From the NCBI GenBank assembly GCA_026692825.1, contig JAPLOC010000021.1, positions 3,820 to 15,099 on the forward strand: a stretch of DNA of 11,280 bases, written 5' to 3'. Below, in pieces: positions 1-7,916 of this stretch. The position numbers were made by a program, and so were the translations under genes. Origin of the DNA: Planctomycetota bacterium. GTDB taxonomy: Bacteria > Planctomycetota > Planctomycetia > Planctomycetales > Planctomycetaceae. The notes below the pieces were generated by a model. The model was not told the DNA's origin, made no database searches, and saw only the letters and a program-made list of their open reading frames with translations. Each line of letters starts with the position of its first letter. The stretch's first letter is position 1.

Positions 1-1
1 A

Positions 2-160
2 ATCCTTTGTCTGTACGAGACATGGCCATCGTACAAGGAGTTTGGCGAGAACCGGACCAACCTCGTTCTCGCGAAGTTCAACGTCGAATGGCTGTCCGCT
101 GGAAAAGACACGTTGGCCGCGCCGCGCGCCTTACCCAAGGGGCCGTCCGGTCATCGCTGA
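2..160 (+). CDS. Exo-alpha-sialidase-like protein (BNR/Asp-box family), C-terminal fragment
   Basis: The window opens inside a gene whose frame runs from base 2 to a TGA at 158-160, giving 52 residues. The fragment starts ILCLYET and contains TNLVLAKFNVEWLSAGKD (residues 19-36). This resembles the last beta-strand of GH33-type sialidases and planctomycete BNR-repeat proteins, where an (I/L)-x-C/V-LYE strand is followed by a (L/I)xFARFN(L/V)EWL ending. Such enzymes release terminal sialic acids from glycans, or are related propellers of unknown substrate. The Asp-box repeats and the catalytic Arg, Glu and Tyr residues would lie upstream of the window, so activity cannot be judged. The other two forward frames here give arginine-rich, unprotein-like text. 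It ends 65 bases before the next gene on the same strand and might be co-transcribed with it. Coding status is fairly secure; family assignment is moderate because it rests on one short motif. Confidence 0.6.
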   Translation: MLCLYETWPSYKEFGENRTNLVLAKFNVEWLSAGKDTLAAPRALPKGPSGHR

Positions 161-175
161 ATCCGCGGTACGTCG

Positions 176-203
176 TTGCAACCATCCGAATCGCGGATAT
201 AGA
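176..203 (+). promoter_or_regulatory. Weak candidate sigma-70-like promoter ahead of the cytochrome/PSD cluster
   Basis: In the gap between the sialidase-like gene and the first PSD gene, TTGCAA (176-181) and TATAGA (198-203) are separated by 16 bases; each matches four of six positions of the bacterial consensus. Transcription would begin near 210, leaving a leader of only about 15 bases that includes the GAGGA at 211-215. A 7-bp inverted repeat, ATCCGCG (161-167) and CGCGGAT (192-198), brackets the element and could be a regulator site, but it is imperfectly placed and short. The match is of a quality expected often by chance. Confidence 0.2.
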
Positions 204-225
204 ACTTGCCGAGGACGCTCGATCC

Positions 226-3200
226 ATGAAGACCTACTTCGTTGCCTTCCGATTGGTTACTGCGTTCTCGCTGGCAGTATTCCTGTCGTCAACAGCCACA
301 AGTGCGACGGAGCCGATGCCCGATCCGTTTGCTGGAATGGCGGATGAATATCGAACTCTGACTCGACCGCTGCTGCAACAATTCTGCCTGGAGTGTCATT
401 CGACGGCGAAGCAAGAAGCGGACCTGGACCTGGAGCGATTCGCAGCTCTGGCCGACGTGCGGCGCGGAACGAAAGCGTGGCTGAAGGTGGTCGAGATGCT
501 CGACAATGGCGAGATGCCGCCCGCCGAGTCGAAGCAGCCGTCCCCCAAGCAGCGAAAACAACTGCGCGGGTGGGTCGAACGATACTTGCATGCCGAGTCA
601 CTGGCCAACGCAGGCGATCCGGGCCCCGTCGTATTGCGAAGGCTGAATAACGCGGAATACACCTACACGATCCATGATCTGACGGGCGTGGACCTCGATC
701 CGGCTCGCGAGTTCCCAACCGACAGTGCCGCGGGCGAGGGCTTCACCAACGCAGGCAACGCGCTTTCGATGTCGCCGGCGCTGCTGGCCAAGTATCTCGC
801 TGCCGGCAAGGAGATCGCTCGTCATGCGGTGTTGCTCCCGGATGGAATTCGCTTCTCGCAGTTCACCGCACAGCGGGACTGGACGAATGAAACGTTGCTG
901 AAGATCCGGCAGTTCTACCGCCAACGGGTCGAAATCGTTGACATGGGGGTCGGAACATCCGTCGGCCTTATGAATCTGCACGGAGATTGTCGCCTTGGGC
1001 AAGCGGGAAAGTTGCCGCTCGAAAAATACTTCGCCGCGACCCTCGCGGAACGGGCCGCGCTCCGCTCGGGCGAGAAGACGATCTCCGTCGTGGCTGCGGA
1101 ACGTGGGTTGAATGCCAAGTACTTGGGATTGCTCTGGGCGAATATGGACGCGACCGAGCCGTCGCCGCTGCTCGATGGACTTCGAACCCGCTGGCGCGAC
1201 GCCAAGCCGGAGGATGCCGGGGCACTTGTTACTGAGGTCGCCGCGTGGCAGCGGGGATTGTGGGCGTTCAACGTGGTCGGCTTGATGGGCCGGAAGGGAA
1301 GTGGGACACAATGGCAGGAACCTGTCAGTCCGCTCGTGGTGCAGCAGGAGTTTCGTCTTCCGATCCCCGCCGCGAAGGAGGGTGAGGCAGCGAAGGAAGT
1401 CGTTATCTCGCTGGTGGTCGGCGACTGCGGTGACGGCGATGAACAGGACTTTGTGGTCTGGCATCAGCCGCGGCTGGTGGCGGACAAGCAGCCGGATCTC
1501 TTCCTGCGCGACATCCCGGAGTTGAAGGGGACCGATCCAACGACATTCGGCAAGCATCCCAGCGGCATGTCGCTCGATGCGGCGTCACTCTGCGTGCGAG
1601 CACCGTCGGTCATCACGTTGCGCTTGCCCGGTACACTCGCCGCAGGGCGGACGCTGGTGACGACCGCCGCGCTCGATGCGGAGTCGGGCGGCGACGCGAG
1701 CGTTCAACCGGACGTGGTGCTCGGTGAGGCGGAAGTCAAGTCGGGGCTGGTGGTCGCGACAACGACGGCGACGCTGTCGACCGTCACAGCGCTCTATCCG
1801 GACCATCGCACGGTGTCGTACCAGAAACCCGTTCTGGTCGCGGAGGAAGGTGCGGCCAGCAAGACGTTCGCAGCCGCGATGGAAGCTCACCGCCAGTTGT
1901 TTCCGATCTCGCTGTGTTACCCGCAGGTCGTGCCGACCGATGAAGTGCTGACACTGACTCAGTTCCACCGTGAAGACGAGCACCTCGTGCGGCTGGTGGT
2001 GGACGAGGCCGAGCAGCGGGAAATCGATCGACTATGGGACGAGCTGCGATTCGTCAGCCAGGATCCGCTGAAGCTGGCGGCCGTTCTCGATTCGCTGGTC
2101 GAGACCACGAAAGGCCATCCTCAGGACGGCGGTTTTAACGACGCGGTTAAACCGTTTCATGAGCGGGCGGATGTATTTCGGCAAAGACTGATCGACTGCG
2201 AACCGAAGCAGCTCGACGCACTGATCGACTTCGCTTCGCGCGCCTTTCGCCGTCCCCTGGACAAACAGGAAGTCGAAGACTTGCGGGGCTTGTATTGCAG
2301 ACTGCGCTCGGAAGAGTTGTCGCACGACGACGCCTTCCGGTTGGTCTTGGCGAGAGTCTTTGTCGCGGCTCCCTTCCTGTATCGATTCGAGTCCGTTCCC
2401 GACGGAGCGTCGTCGGCTCAGGTCTCTCCCTGGGAACTGGCGACGCGATTGAGTTATTTTCTCTGGTCATCACTGCCCGACAAGGAACTGCGTGCGAAGG
2501 CTGCCGATGGGACACTCGGGCATCCGGACATGCTGGAGCAGCAAACGCGACGCATGCTCAAAGACGCTCGCGTGCGCCGCCTGGGGACGGAGTTCGCCTG
2601 CCAGTGGCTGCATATTCACGACTTTCCCGCAACGGAAGCGAAGAGCGCGCAGCTCTTCCCCGAGTTCACCGAACTGCGCAGCGACATGTACGAGGAGTCG
2701 ATCCTGTTTCTCACGGATCTGTTTCAAAGCGACGCTTCGTTGCTCGGTCTTCTGAACGCCGATCACACGTTTGTCAACGAACGATTGGCGAAGTTCTACG
2801 GCGTCGCAGGCATCGAGGGTGAATCGTGGCGGCGGTTCGAGGGCATCCAGCAGCACGGTCGAGGCGGGATTCTCGGATTGGCGGCGACGCTCGCCAGGCA
2901 ATCCGGCGCATCGCGCACGAGTCCAATTCTGCGGGGCAACTGGGTCAGCGAAGTGCTGCTCGGCGAAAAGCTGCCGCGTCCACCGAAAGACGTGCCGCAA
3001 CTCGCGGACACTGTCCCGGACGGTCTGACCGAACGCCAGATGATTGAGCGACATAGCAGCGATGCCGCGTGCGCCAAATGCCATCAGCGCGTCGATCCAC
3101 TGGGGTTCGCTCTGGAGAGCTTTGACGCCATCGGTCGCCGCCGTGAAAAAAGCCAGACGGGGCTCGCGATTGACACCAGGACGAAGTTGGTCGACGGTCG

Positions 3201-3462
3201 CGAAATTGATGGGCTGGCAGGGCTGCGCAGCTATCTGCTGGAACAGCGCCGCAACGCCGTGGTAGGTCAGTTCTGCCGCAAGTTGCTGGGATATGCGCTC
3301 GGTCGTGAGACACAATTGTCGGATCAGCCGTTGCTGGCTGAGATGCAGCGGAAATTGGCGGAGAATGGCTATCGCACGTCCACGGCCGTTCTCGCCATTG
3401 TGCAGAGTCGTCAGTTTCGGGAGATCCGCGGCCGAGACACGCCATCAGCCGAGAACCCGTAG
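226..3462 (+). CDS. Exported double c-heme PSD protein (DUF1587-DUF1595-DUF1592-DUF1588-DUF1585 architecture)
   Basis: This is a large planctomycete-type exported protein of 1078 residues. A signal peptide (1-27, MKTYF start, cut near TSA|TEP) is followed by a cytochrome-like segment with C54-L-E-C57-H58 and an MPP motif at 97-99, whose Met is the likely second heme ligand. PSD3/DUF1587 follows (about 136-198, LRRLNNAEYTYTI). Residues 200-655 match no domain I recognise. Then come PSD5/DUF1595 (657-722, SRAFRRPLDKQEV), PSD4/DUF1592 (734-860, LATRLSYFLWSSLPDKEL), PSCyt3/DUF1588 (869-975, with a second heme site C949-A-K-C952-H953) and PSD2/DUF1585 (990-1065). The order is the normal one for the family. 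The frame is open back to base 7, but that stretch overlaps the sialidase-like gene and lacks a signal. The ATG at 226 has GAGGA 10 bases upstream and begins a proper signal peptide. Biochemical role unknown; electron transfer at the cell surface is likely from the hemes. Confidence 0.9.
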   Translation: MKTYFVAFRLVTAFSLAVFLSSTATSATEPMPDPFAGMADEYRTLTRPLLQQFCLECHSTAKQEADLDLERFAALADVRRGTKAWLKVVEMLDNGEMPPAESKQPSPKQRKQLRGWVERYLHAESLANAGDPGPVVLRRLNNAEYTYTIHDLTGVDLDPAREFPTDSAAGEGFTNAGNALSMSPALLAKYLAAGKEIARHAVLLPDGIRFSQFTAQRDWTNETLLKIRQFYRQRVEIVDMGVGTSVGLMNLHGDCRLGQAGKLPLEKYFAATLAERAALRSGEKTISVVAAERGLNAKYLGLLWANMDATEPSPLLDGLRTRWRDAKPEDAGALVTEVAAWQRGLWAFNVVGLMGRKGSGTQWQEPVSPLVVQQEFRLPIPAAKEGEAAKEVVISLVVGDCGDGDEQDFVVWHQPRLVADKQPDLFLRDIPELKGTDPTTFGKHPSGMSLDAASLCVRAPSVITLRLPGTLAAGRTLVTTAALDAESGGDASVQPDVVLGEAEVKSGLVVATTTATLSTVTALYPDHRTVSYQKPVLVAEEGAASKTFAAAMEAHRQLFPISLCYPQVVPTDEVLTLTQFHREDEHLVRLVVDEAEQREIDRLWDELRFVSQDPLKLAAVLDSLVETTKGHPQDGGFNDAVKPFHERADVFRQRLIDCEPKQLDALIDFASRAFRRPLDKQEVEDLRGLYCRLRSEELSHDDAFRLVLARVFVAAPFLYRFESVPDGASSAQVSPWELATRLSYFLWSSLPDKELRAKAADGTLGHPDMLEQQTRRMLKDARVRRLGTEFACQWLHIHDFPATEAKSAQLFPEFTELRSDMYEESILFLTDLFQSDASLLGLLNADHTFVNERLAKFYGVAGIEGESWRRFEGIQQHGRGGILGLAATLARQSGASRTSPILRGNWVSEVLLGEKLPRPPKDVPQLADTVPDGLTERQMIERHSSDAACAKCHQRVDPLGFALESFDAIGRRREKSQTGLAIDTRTKLVDGREIDGLAGLRSYLLEQRRNAVVGQFCRKLLGYALGRETQLSDQPLLAEMQRKLAENGYRTSTAVLAIVQSRQFREIRGRDTPSAENP

Positions 3463-3498
3463 TTCCACACAATCGCTACAAGCACATTCCTCATGTTC

Positions 3499-3502
3499 GG
3501 AG
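3499..3502 (+). promoter_or_regulatory. Ribosome binding site favouring the GTG start of the DUF1552 gene
   Basis: GGAG lies 8 bases before the GTG at 3511 and downstream of the in-frame ATG at 3493. The region before the ATG has no Shine-Dalgarno-like sequence. Starting at the GTG also gives a cleaner twin-arginine leader (MRNHHFQRRTFLRG). Confidence 0.45.
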
Positions 3503-3510
3503 TCTTGTCC

Positions 3511-4722
3511 GTGCGAAACCACCATTTCCAACGCCGCACTTTCCTCCGTGGTTTGGGTGTCACGATGGCGCTGCCGTGGATGGAGTCGCTCCCCGTCTGG
3601 GGCGATGATGCCTCAACGTCCACGAAGCGCGCGAACGAACCGCCGGTCCGTCTGGCCGTGTTGTTTTCGGGAAACGGTTTCCACGCCGGTCAGTGGTGGG
3701 CCAAGGGTGTTGGCAAAGATATGACCCTCGGCCCAGTTCTGGAATCGCTGACCGATTTCCGCGAACGACTGCTGTTCATCAACGGGCTGTACAACGCGGA
3801 GGCTCTCAAGGGGAACATCCACAGTTCGCAGACGGGCAACCTGTTATCCGGCGCACCGCTGGCATCCGGCGGCGAGATTCGTTCGGGGACCAGTTTCGAT
3901 CAGCTTGTCGCGCAGCGTTACGGACACTCGACGAAAGTGCCGAGCCTCGTCCTCGGCTGCGAGCGGTCGAATCCGGGGATTCACAAGAACTATTCGATGC
4001 TATACAGCTCGCACATCTCGTGGAGTTCGCCGACCGCCCCGACGCCGCTGGAACTGTATCCTGCCCTGGCGTTCGATCGGCTCTTCAAGGGTGAGGGACA
4101 GCGGGGTGATCGAGGCGTGCCCGACGCGGTGCTCGGCGAGGCGAACCGGTTCCGCGGCAAGATCAGTGCCCGCGATCAGCAGAAACTCGACGACGAGTAT
4201 CTCAATTCAGTGCGCGAGGTCGAACAACGTCTGGAACTGGCGGGCAAGCAAGGGGAATTCCAGGGCTGGCGGCCGACCCTCGACAAGCCCAACGTGCCGC
4301 GGCCGCCCGAGGGCATTCCGCAAAACCTCGCCGACCACATGCGACTGATGTGCGACATTCTCGTCCTGGCGTTCCAGACCGATGCGACCCGCGTCTGCAC
4401 GCTGAAGTTGAACAACGACCACAGCTACCTGCAGTTTCCACACTTGAACGTCGCGGTCGGCCATCACGAATTGTCGCACTCCGATCGCGGCAAAATGTCA
4501 CCCGACTGGCTGAAAGTCAACCAGTTCTTTCTGGAGCAGTTCGCCTACATTGCCCGTAAGCTGGACGCGATCCAGGAAGGCGAGCGGACTGCGCTCGACA
4601 ATTCGCGGCCCACTGCAAGGCGGCCGTGTGCTCGACTACGCCAATGGGCCAAACCGCAAAATGTGCAGCCTCTACTTGTCGCTGCTCGACAAATTCGGAA
4701 TCCGCCTGAAAGAGTTCGGTGA
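3511..4722 (+). CDS. DUF1552 family Tat-exported protein, C-terminus lost by deletion and frameshift
   Basis: From the GTG at 3511 this reads 403 residues; an ATG at 3493 would add six. The Tat leader QRRTFLRGLGVTMALPW (7-23) is typical of DUF1552, as are LLFINGLYN (87-95), SGTSFDQLVAQRYG (125-138), the YSSHISWSSP region (165-174), LVLAFQTDATRVCTLKL (284-300) and GHHELSH (317-323). The match stops at ALDNS (361-365, ending at 4605). After that come 38 arginine- and proline-rich residues unlike the family. The expected ending (GGRVLDYANG to HLAEV) is present in the next frame and stops at 4750. A block of roughly 25-30 codons normally found between LDNS and this ending is missing, so about 70 residues of the normal C-terminus are lost or altered. 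DUF1552 proteins usually partner DUF1592-type PSD proteins, as here, 48 bases downstream. Their function is unknown. The protein may be non-functional, unless the lesion is an assembly error. Confidence 0.85.
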   Translation: MRNHHFQRRTFLRGLGVTMALPWMESLPVWGDDASTSTKRANEPPVRLAVLFSGNGFHAGQWWAKGVGKDMTLGPVLESLTDFRERLLFINGLYNAEALKGNIHSSQTGNLLSGAPLASGGEIRSGTSFDQLVAQRYGHSTKVPSLVLGCERSNPGIHKNYSMLYSSHISWSSPTAPTPLELYPALAFDRLFKGEGQRGDRGVPDAVLGEANRFRGKISARDQQKLDDEYLNSVREVEQRLELAGKQGEFQGWRPTLDKPNVPRPPEGIPQNLADHMRLMCDILVLAFQTDATRVCTLKLNNDHSYLQFPHLNVAVGHHELSHSDRGKMSPDWLKVNQFFLEQFAYIARKLDAIQEGERTALDNSRPTARRPCARLRQWAKPQNVQPLLVAARQIRNPPERVR

Positions 4723-4750
4723 CTCGAAGGAACACCTGGCGGAAGTGTGA
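4607..4750 (+). pseudogene. Out-of-frame C-terminal remnant of the DUF1552 gene
   Basis: Read from GGC at 4607, this gives GPLQGGRVLDYANGP, then NRKMCSLYLSLLDKFGI and RLKEFGDSKEHLAEV, ending at the TGA at 4748-4750. It is the conserved end of DUF1552 proteins, but it is displaced by one frame from the upstream body of the gene (3511-4605). It has no start codon or ribosome site of its own. With the frame restored, the gap to the next gene would be 39 bases. Confidence 0.75.
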
Positions 4751-4789
4751 TTGGCTTGGACAAGTGCTTGAAATGAGAAGAGACAGCAG

Positions 4790-7700
4790 ATGCTTGACAG
4801 CAGACAACCGATGAAGACTCTTCCACTGCTCGTGGCCATGCTCTGGCCGGGCTTCTCCGGCCCCGCAGTCGCGGATGAGCCGGTCGCCACCGAGTCGCGT
4901 TGGAACGTCGGCAAGGAGTTTCTCGGCCAGGCGAAGCGGGCAAATCCCAATGTCGATCGCGATGATGAGCCCACTTGGCATTTCCTGCGAACGACCGGGA
5001 TGAATGGTCCCGTCGAAACGCGCCAGTGGTTACGGGATGGCAAGTACGTTCCGCTGGCGGAACAAGGCGACAAGCTGTTTGATTCGCCGCTCGATGGTTG
5101 GGCGTATCTCGTGGGGCAGCGGTTGGCGCCGCTGGCGGGAAAGGTGACCGCCGAGTACGACGTGGGGCTGAAGTTCAAAGCCGGTGACATGCTCATCGCC
5201 CCAGGGCCGGAACATGCCGTGGTGATCGGCTGGCGCAGTCCGGTGGCGGGCATGCTGGAAATCCAGGGCGTGTTCGAGCACGCACAGAACTGCTGCGGCG
5301 TGAACTCGCAAATCAAGTGGTATGTCGAACGCGGCTCGGCTCCGGATGAAAAGATTGGATTCCAGCCGACTCCCTTGGCTGCAGGCAGTTCCGACTTCGG
5401 CAGCCCAAACCAGGTCGGTGAATTTCACATCAAAGATCAACCGATACAGCCCGGAGATTTCATCTACTTCATCGTCGATGCAGTCGCCGACGGGACCGGC
5501 ACACCGCATCACGGTGACGCCACGCGGTTTGACGTGACTCTAACGGTTCGTGATGCGAAGCGGCCGCCACCGCCTTCGTTCGAGAAGGATGTCCTGCCGG
5601 TGCTGGCTGCGAAGTGCCACGACTGTCACGGCGCGGATGTTCAGGAAGCTCGGCTCGACCTGCGCACGCTCTCCGAGATCTTGCGGGGCGGGGAAAATGG
5701 GCCAGCGGTCCTGCGGGGCGAACCTCATGGCAGCTTGCTGTTCGATTTAGTCACCTCGGGCCAGATGCCGCCGGGGAAGGACGGCAAGCTGACCTCGCAG
5801 GAACTTGCCCTCTTGCGGCGGTGGATCAAGACGGGCGCGCCGGCGGATGAAAAGATTGTCGCTTTGCCGCCCCGTACTCAAGTCAGCCCGGAAGACCGGC
5901 AGTTCTGGGCGTTTCAGCCGCCGCGGAAGTCCGACGTTCCGCGGGTGCAGCACGCGGACCGCGTTCGCTCGCCGATCGATGCGTTCTTGCTCTCGAAGCT
6001 GGAATCCAGGGAGCTGAAGTTTTCTCCTGAAGCCGATCGGGCCACGCTGATTCGGCGGGCGTATTTCGATCTGATCGGCCTGCCGCCAGAGCCAGCGGCG
6101 GTGCAGGCGTTTCTGGACGACCCTCGGCCCGATGCCTATGAGCATCTCGTCGATGAGTTGTTGCAGTCGCCCCACTACGGCGAGCGGTGGGGCCGACACT
6201 GGCTCGACGCGGCGGGCTATGTCGATAATCGGTTGTTCGACGGGGATCTCTCCTCGATCTATCCCAACGAAGGGATCTGGCGTTACCGAGACTATGTGGT
6301 CAATGCGTTTAACGCTGACAAGCCCTACGACCGCTTTCTCACGGAGCAACTTGCGGGGGACGAGTTGGTCGATTGGCGTCGCGCCGACTCGTTCACTCCG
6401 GAGACGCTGGCACTCCTGTCGGCCACGGGATTCATGCGTTGTGTCGAGGATCACACCAGCGAGCCCCAGTACGGCATCGACAAACGCTATGAAGTCATCA
6501 ACCAGGTGGTCGACATGTTTTCGACTTCGGTGCTCGGCCTGACGATGGAGTGTTGCCGCTGCCATAACCACAAGTACGATCCGCTGCCGCAGCGCGATTA
6601 CTACCGCCTGATGGCCTGCTTCGAACCGGCGTTCAGTGTTCATGACTGGAAGCGACCGCAGGATCGGTTCCTGGCGGATGTCTCGCTGACAGAACGCGCT
6701 GCGATCGAGGTCCACAACGCCGCTCTCGACAAGCAGGTCGCCGACCTGCAGCCCATGGTCAAGGCAGCCGAAGAAGCCAAAGATCAATCCCGGCAGGCCG
6801 ACCTGAAAAAACAGATTGGCGACTTACAGGGACTGAAAAAGTCCTACGGCAAGGTGCAGGCACTGTGGGATGTCGGGCCCGCGCCGACATCTCGCGTTCA
6901 TCGGCGAGGAAATGTCCATGCTCCCGGCGTCTTGGTTCAGGCGGGGTTCCCCGAGATCTTGCAGCCACCGGGAAGTTTGATCGTGGCGACGGCGGGCGAT
7001 GCGTCCGGCGAATCGAGCGGCCGGCGACTAGCTCTCGCGCGTTGGCTGACTCAGCCCGATCATCCGCTGACCGGGCGAGTCATTGTCAATCGCGTGTGGC
7101 ATCACCATTTTGGACGTGGCATCGTGGAAACGCTGGGGAACTTCGGCCGATCGGGAAGTCTCCCAACACACCCAGAACTGCTCGACTGGTTGAGCGTCGA
7201 TTTCGTCGAGCACGGCTGGAGCCTCAAGCGCCTGCACCGACAGATCATGCTGTCGAGCGCCTATCGGCAATCTTCGCGGCGACCGCCGATCGATACTGCG
7301 GTCGACTTGCCCCTGGCGCGCGGCGAACAGGCCGACCCGGAAAACGCCCTGCTCTGGCGGATGAACCTGCGTCGATTGGAATCTGAAATCGTCCGCGACT
7401 CGATCCTGACCGCTTCCGGCGCGCTCGATCGCACGGCGGGTGGGCCTCCCGTCGAGATCACCAAACCAGCGGACGGCCTATCGGAAGCCGCGTCACACCG
7501 GCGCAGCCTTTATTTGTTCGCTCGGCGAGTTTATCCACTGAAGTTCCTGGAGATTTTCGACTCACCCATCATGCCCGTGAACTGTACCCAGCGGATGAGT
7601 TCGGCGACCGTGCTGCAATCGCTGGCCCAGCTCAACAGCGAGTTCCTGTTCGAACAGGCGGACCGCATGGCCAGACGAGTAACCAACACCGCCGGAGCCG

Positions 7701-7909
7701 ATTCGGCTGCGCGAATCGAATTGGCGTTCCAACTGGCGCTAGCACGAAAGCCCAAGGACTCCGAGTTGAAACACAGCCTGGCGTTTGTCGGCGAGCAGGC
7801 GAAGAATCACGAAACGGCTGGCGCTCAGGCGGACAAGGCGACCCAGATGGCGCTGGCGGACCTGTGCCACATGTTGCTTTCAACCAGCGAATTTTTGTAC
7901 GTGGAGTAA
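4790..7909 (+). CDS. Exported PSCyt1-PSCyt2(DUF1549)-PSD1(DUF1553) c-type cytochrome protein
   Basis: The product has 1039 residues. From the ATG at 4790, preceded by a weak purine run GAGAAGAGA, a signal peptide ends near AVA28|DE; an ATG at 4811 (MKTLPLL) is an equally sensible start. Residues 30-255 form an extra N-terminal module that looks beta-rich (FEHAQNCCG, QPGDFIYFIVDA, ATRFDVTLTV). PSCyt1 follows (about 260-350) with C276-H-D-C279-H280 and the ligand candidate M326 in QMPPG. PSCyt2/DUF1549 spans 394-612 (DLIGLPPEP, HYGERWGRHWLD, and the hallmark CCRCHNHKYDPL with a second CxxCH at 588-592). A likely coiled coil lies at 643-695. PSD1/DUF1553 covers about 744-995 (GRRLALARWLTQPDHPLTGR, NRVWHHHFGRGIVET, FGRSGSLPTHPELLDWL). 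The arrangement is standard for planctomycetes, where this protein is usually followed by DUF1501, as here 7 bases on. Two heme sites and export suggest extracytoplasmic redox work; the substrate is unknown. Confidence 0.92.
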   Translation: MLDSRQPMKTLPLLVAMLWPGFSGPAVADEPVATESRWNVGKEFLGQAKRANPNVDRDDEPTWHFLRTTGMNGPVETRQWLRDGKYVPLAEQGDKLFDSPLDGWAYLVGQRLAPLAGKVTAEYDVGLKFKAGDMLIAPGPEHAVVIGWRSPVAGMLEIQGVFEHAQNCCGVNSQIKWYVERGSAPDEKIGFQPTPLAAGSSDFGSPNQVGEFHIKDQPIQPGDFIYFIVDAVADGTGTPHHGDATRFDVTLTVRDAKRPPPPSFEKDVLPVLAAKCHDCHGADVQEARLDLRTLSEILRGGENGPAVLRGEPHGSLLFDLVTSGQMPPGKDGKLTSQELALLRRWIKTGAPADEKIVALPPRTQVSPEDRQFWAFQPPRKSDVPRVQHADRVRSPIDAFLLSKLESRELKFSPEADRATLIRRAYFDLIGLPPEPAAVQAFLDDPRPDAYEHLVDELLQSPHYGERWGRHWLDAAGYVDNRLFDGDLSSIYPNEGIWRYRDYVVNAFNADKPYDRFLTEQLAGDELVDWRRADSFTPETLALLSATGFMRCVEDHTSEPQYGIDKRYEVINQVVDMFSTSVLGLTMECCRCHNHKYDPLPQRDYYRLMACFEPAFSVHDWKRPQDRFLADVSLTERAAIEVHNAALDKQVADLQPMVKAAEEAKDQSRQADLKKQIGDLQGLKKSYGKVQALWDVGPAPTSRVHRRGNVHAPGVLVQAGFPEILQPPGSLIVATAGDASGESSGRRLALARWLTQPDHPLTGRVIVNRVWHHHFGRGIVETLGNFGRSGSLPTHPELLDWLSVDFVEHGWSLKRLHRQIMLSSAYRQSSRRPPIDTAVDLPLARGEQADPENALLWRMNLRRLESEIVRDSILTASGALDRTAGGPPVEITKPADGLSEAASHRRSLYLFARRVYPLKFLEIFDSPIMPVNCTQRMSSATVLQSLAQLNSEFLFEQADRMARRVTNTAGADSAARIELAFQLALARKPKDSELKHSLAFVGEQAKNHETAGAQADKATQMALADLCHMLLSTSEFLYVE
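7903..7906 (+). promoter_or_regulatory. Ribosome binding site of the DUF1501 gene, inside the end of the preceding gene
   Basis: GGAG at 7903-7906 forms the last sense codons of the PSCyt2-PSD1 gene and lies 10 bases before the ATG at 7917. This supports translational coupling and marks 7917 as the start, although the frame is open further upstream. Confidence 0.5.
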
Positions 7910-7916
7910 TCCAATC

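Noticed and set aside
7..225. In-frame upstream extension of the first PSD gene to base 7
   Set aside because: It overlaps the sialidase-like reading frame, is arginine-rich, and would bury a good signal peptide that begins at 226 behind 73 residues.
598..1557. Minus-strand open frame of 319 codons opposite the first PSD gene
   Set aside because: Same reason: a shadow of a well-supported plus-strand gene with no domain or export signal.
2470..3315. Minus-strand open frame of 281 codons
   Set aside because: It is antisense to the conserved PSD4 and PSCyt3 domains, including the CAKCH heme site, so the plus strand is clearly the coding one.
5747..6787. Long minus-strand open frame of 346 codons
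   Set aside because: It lies opposite the conserved DUF1549 region; long antisense frames are expected in GC-rich coding DNA, and the translation shows no recognisable motifs.
7785..7916. In-frame upstream extension of the DUF1501 gene
   Set aside because: It overlaps the end of the PSCyt2-PSD1 gene, has nonsense composition (runs of Arg/Trp/Cys), and would displace the Tat leader.
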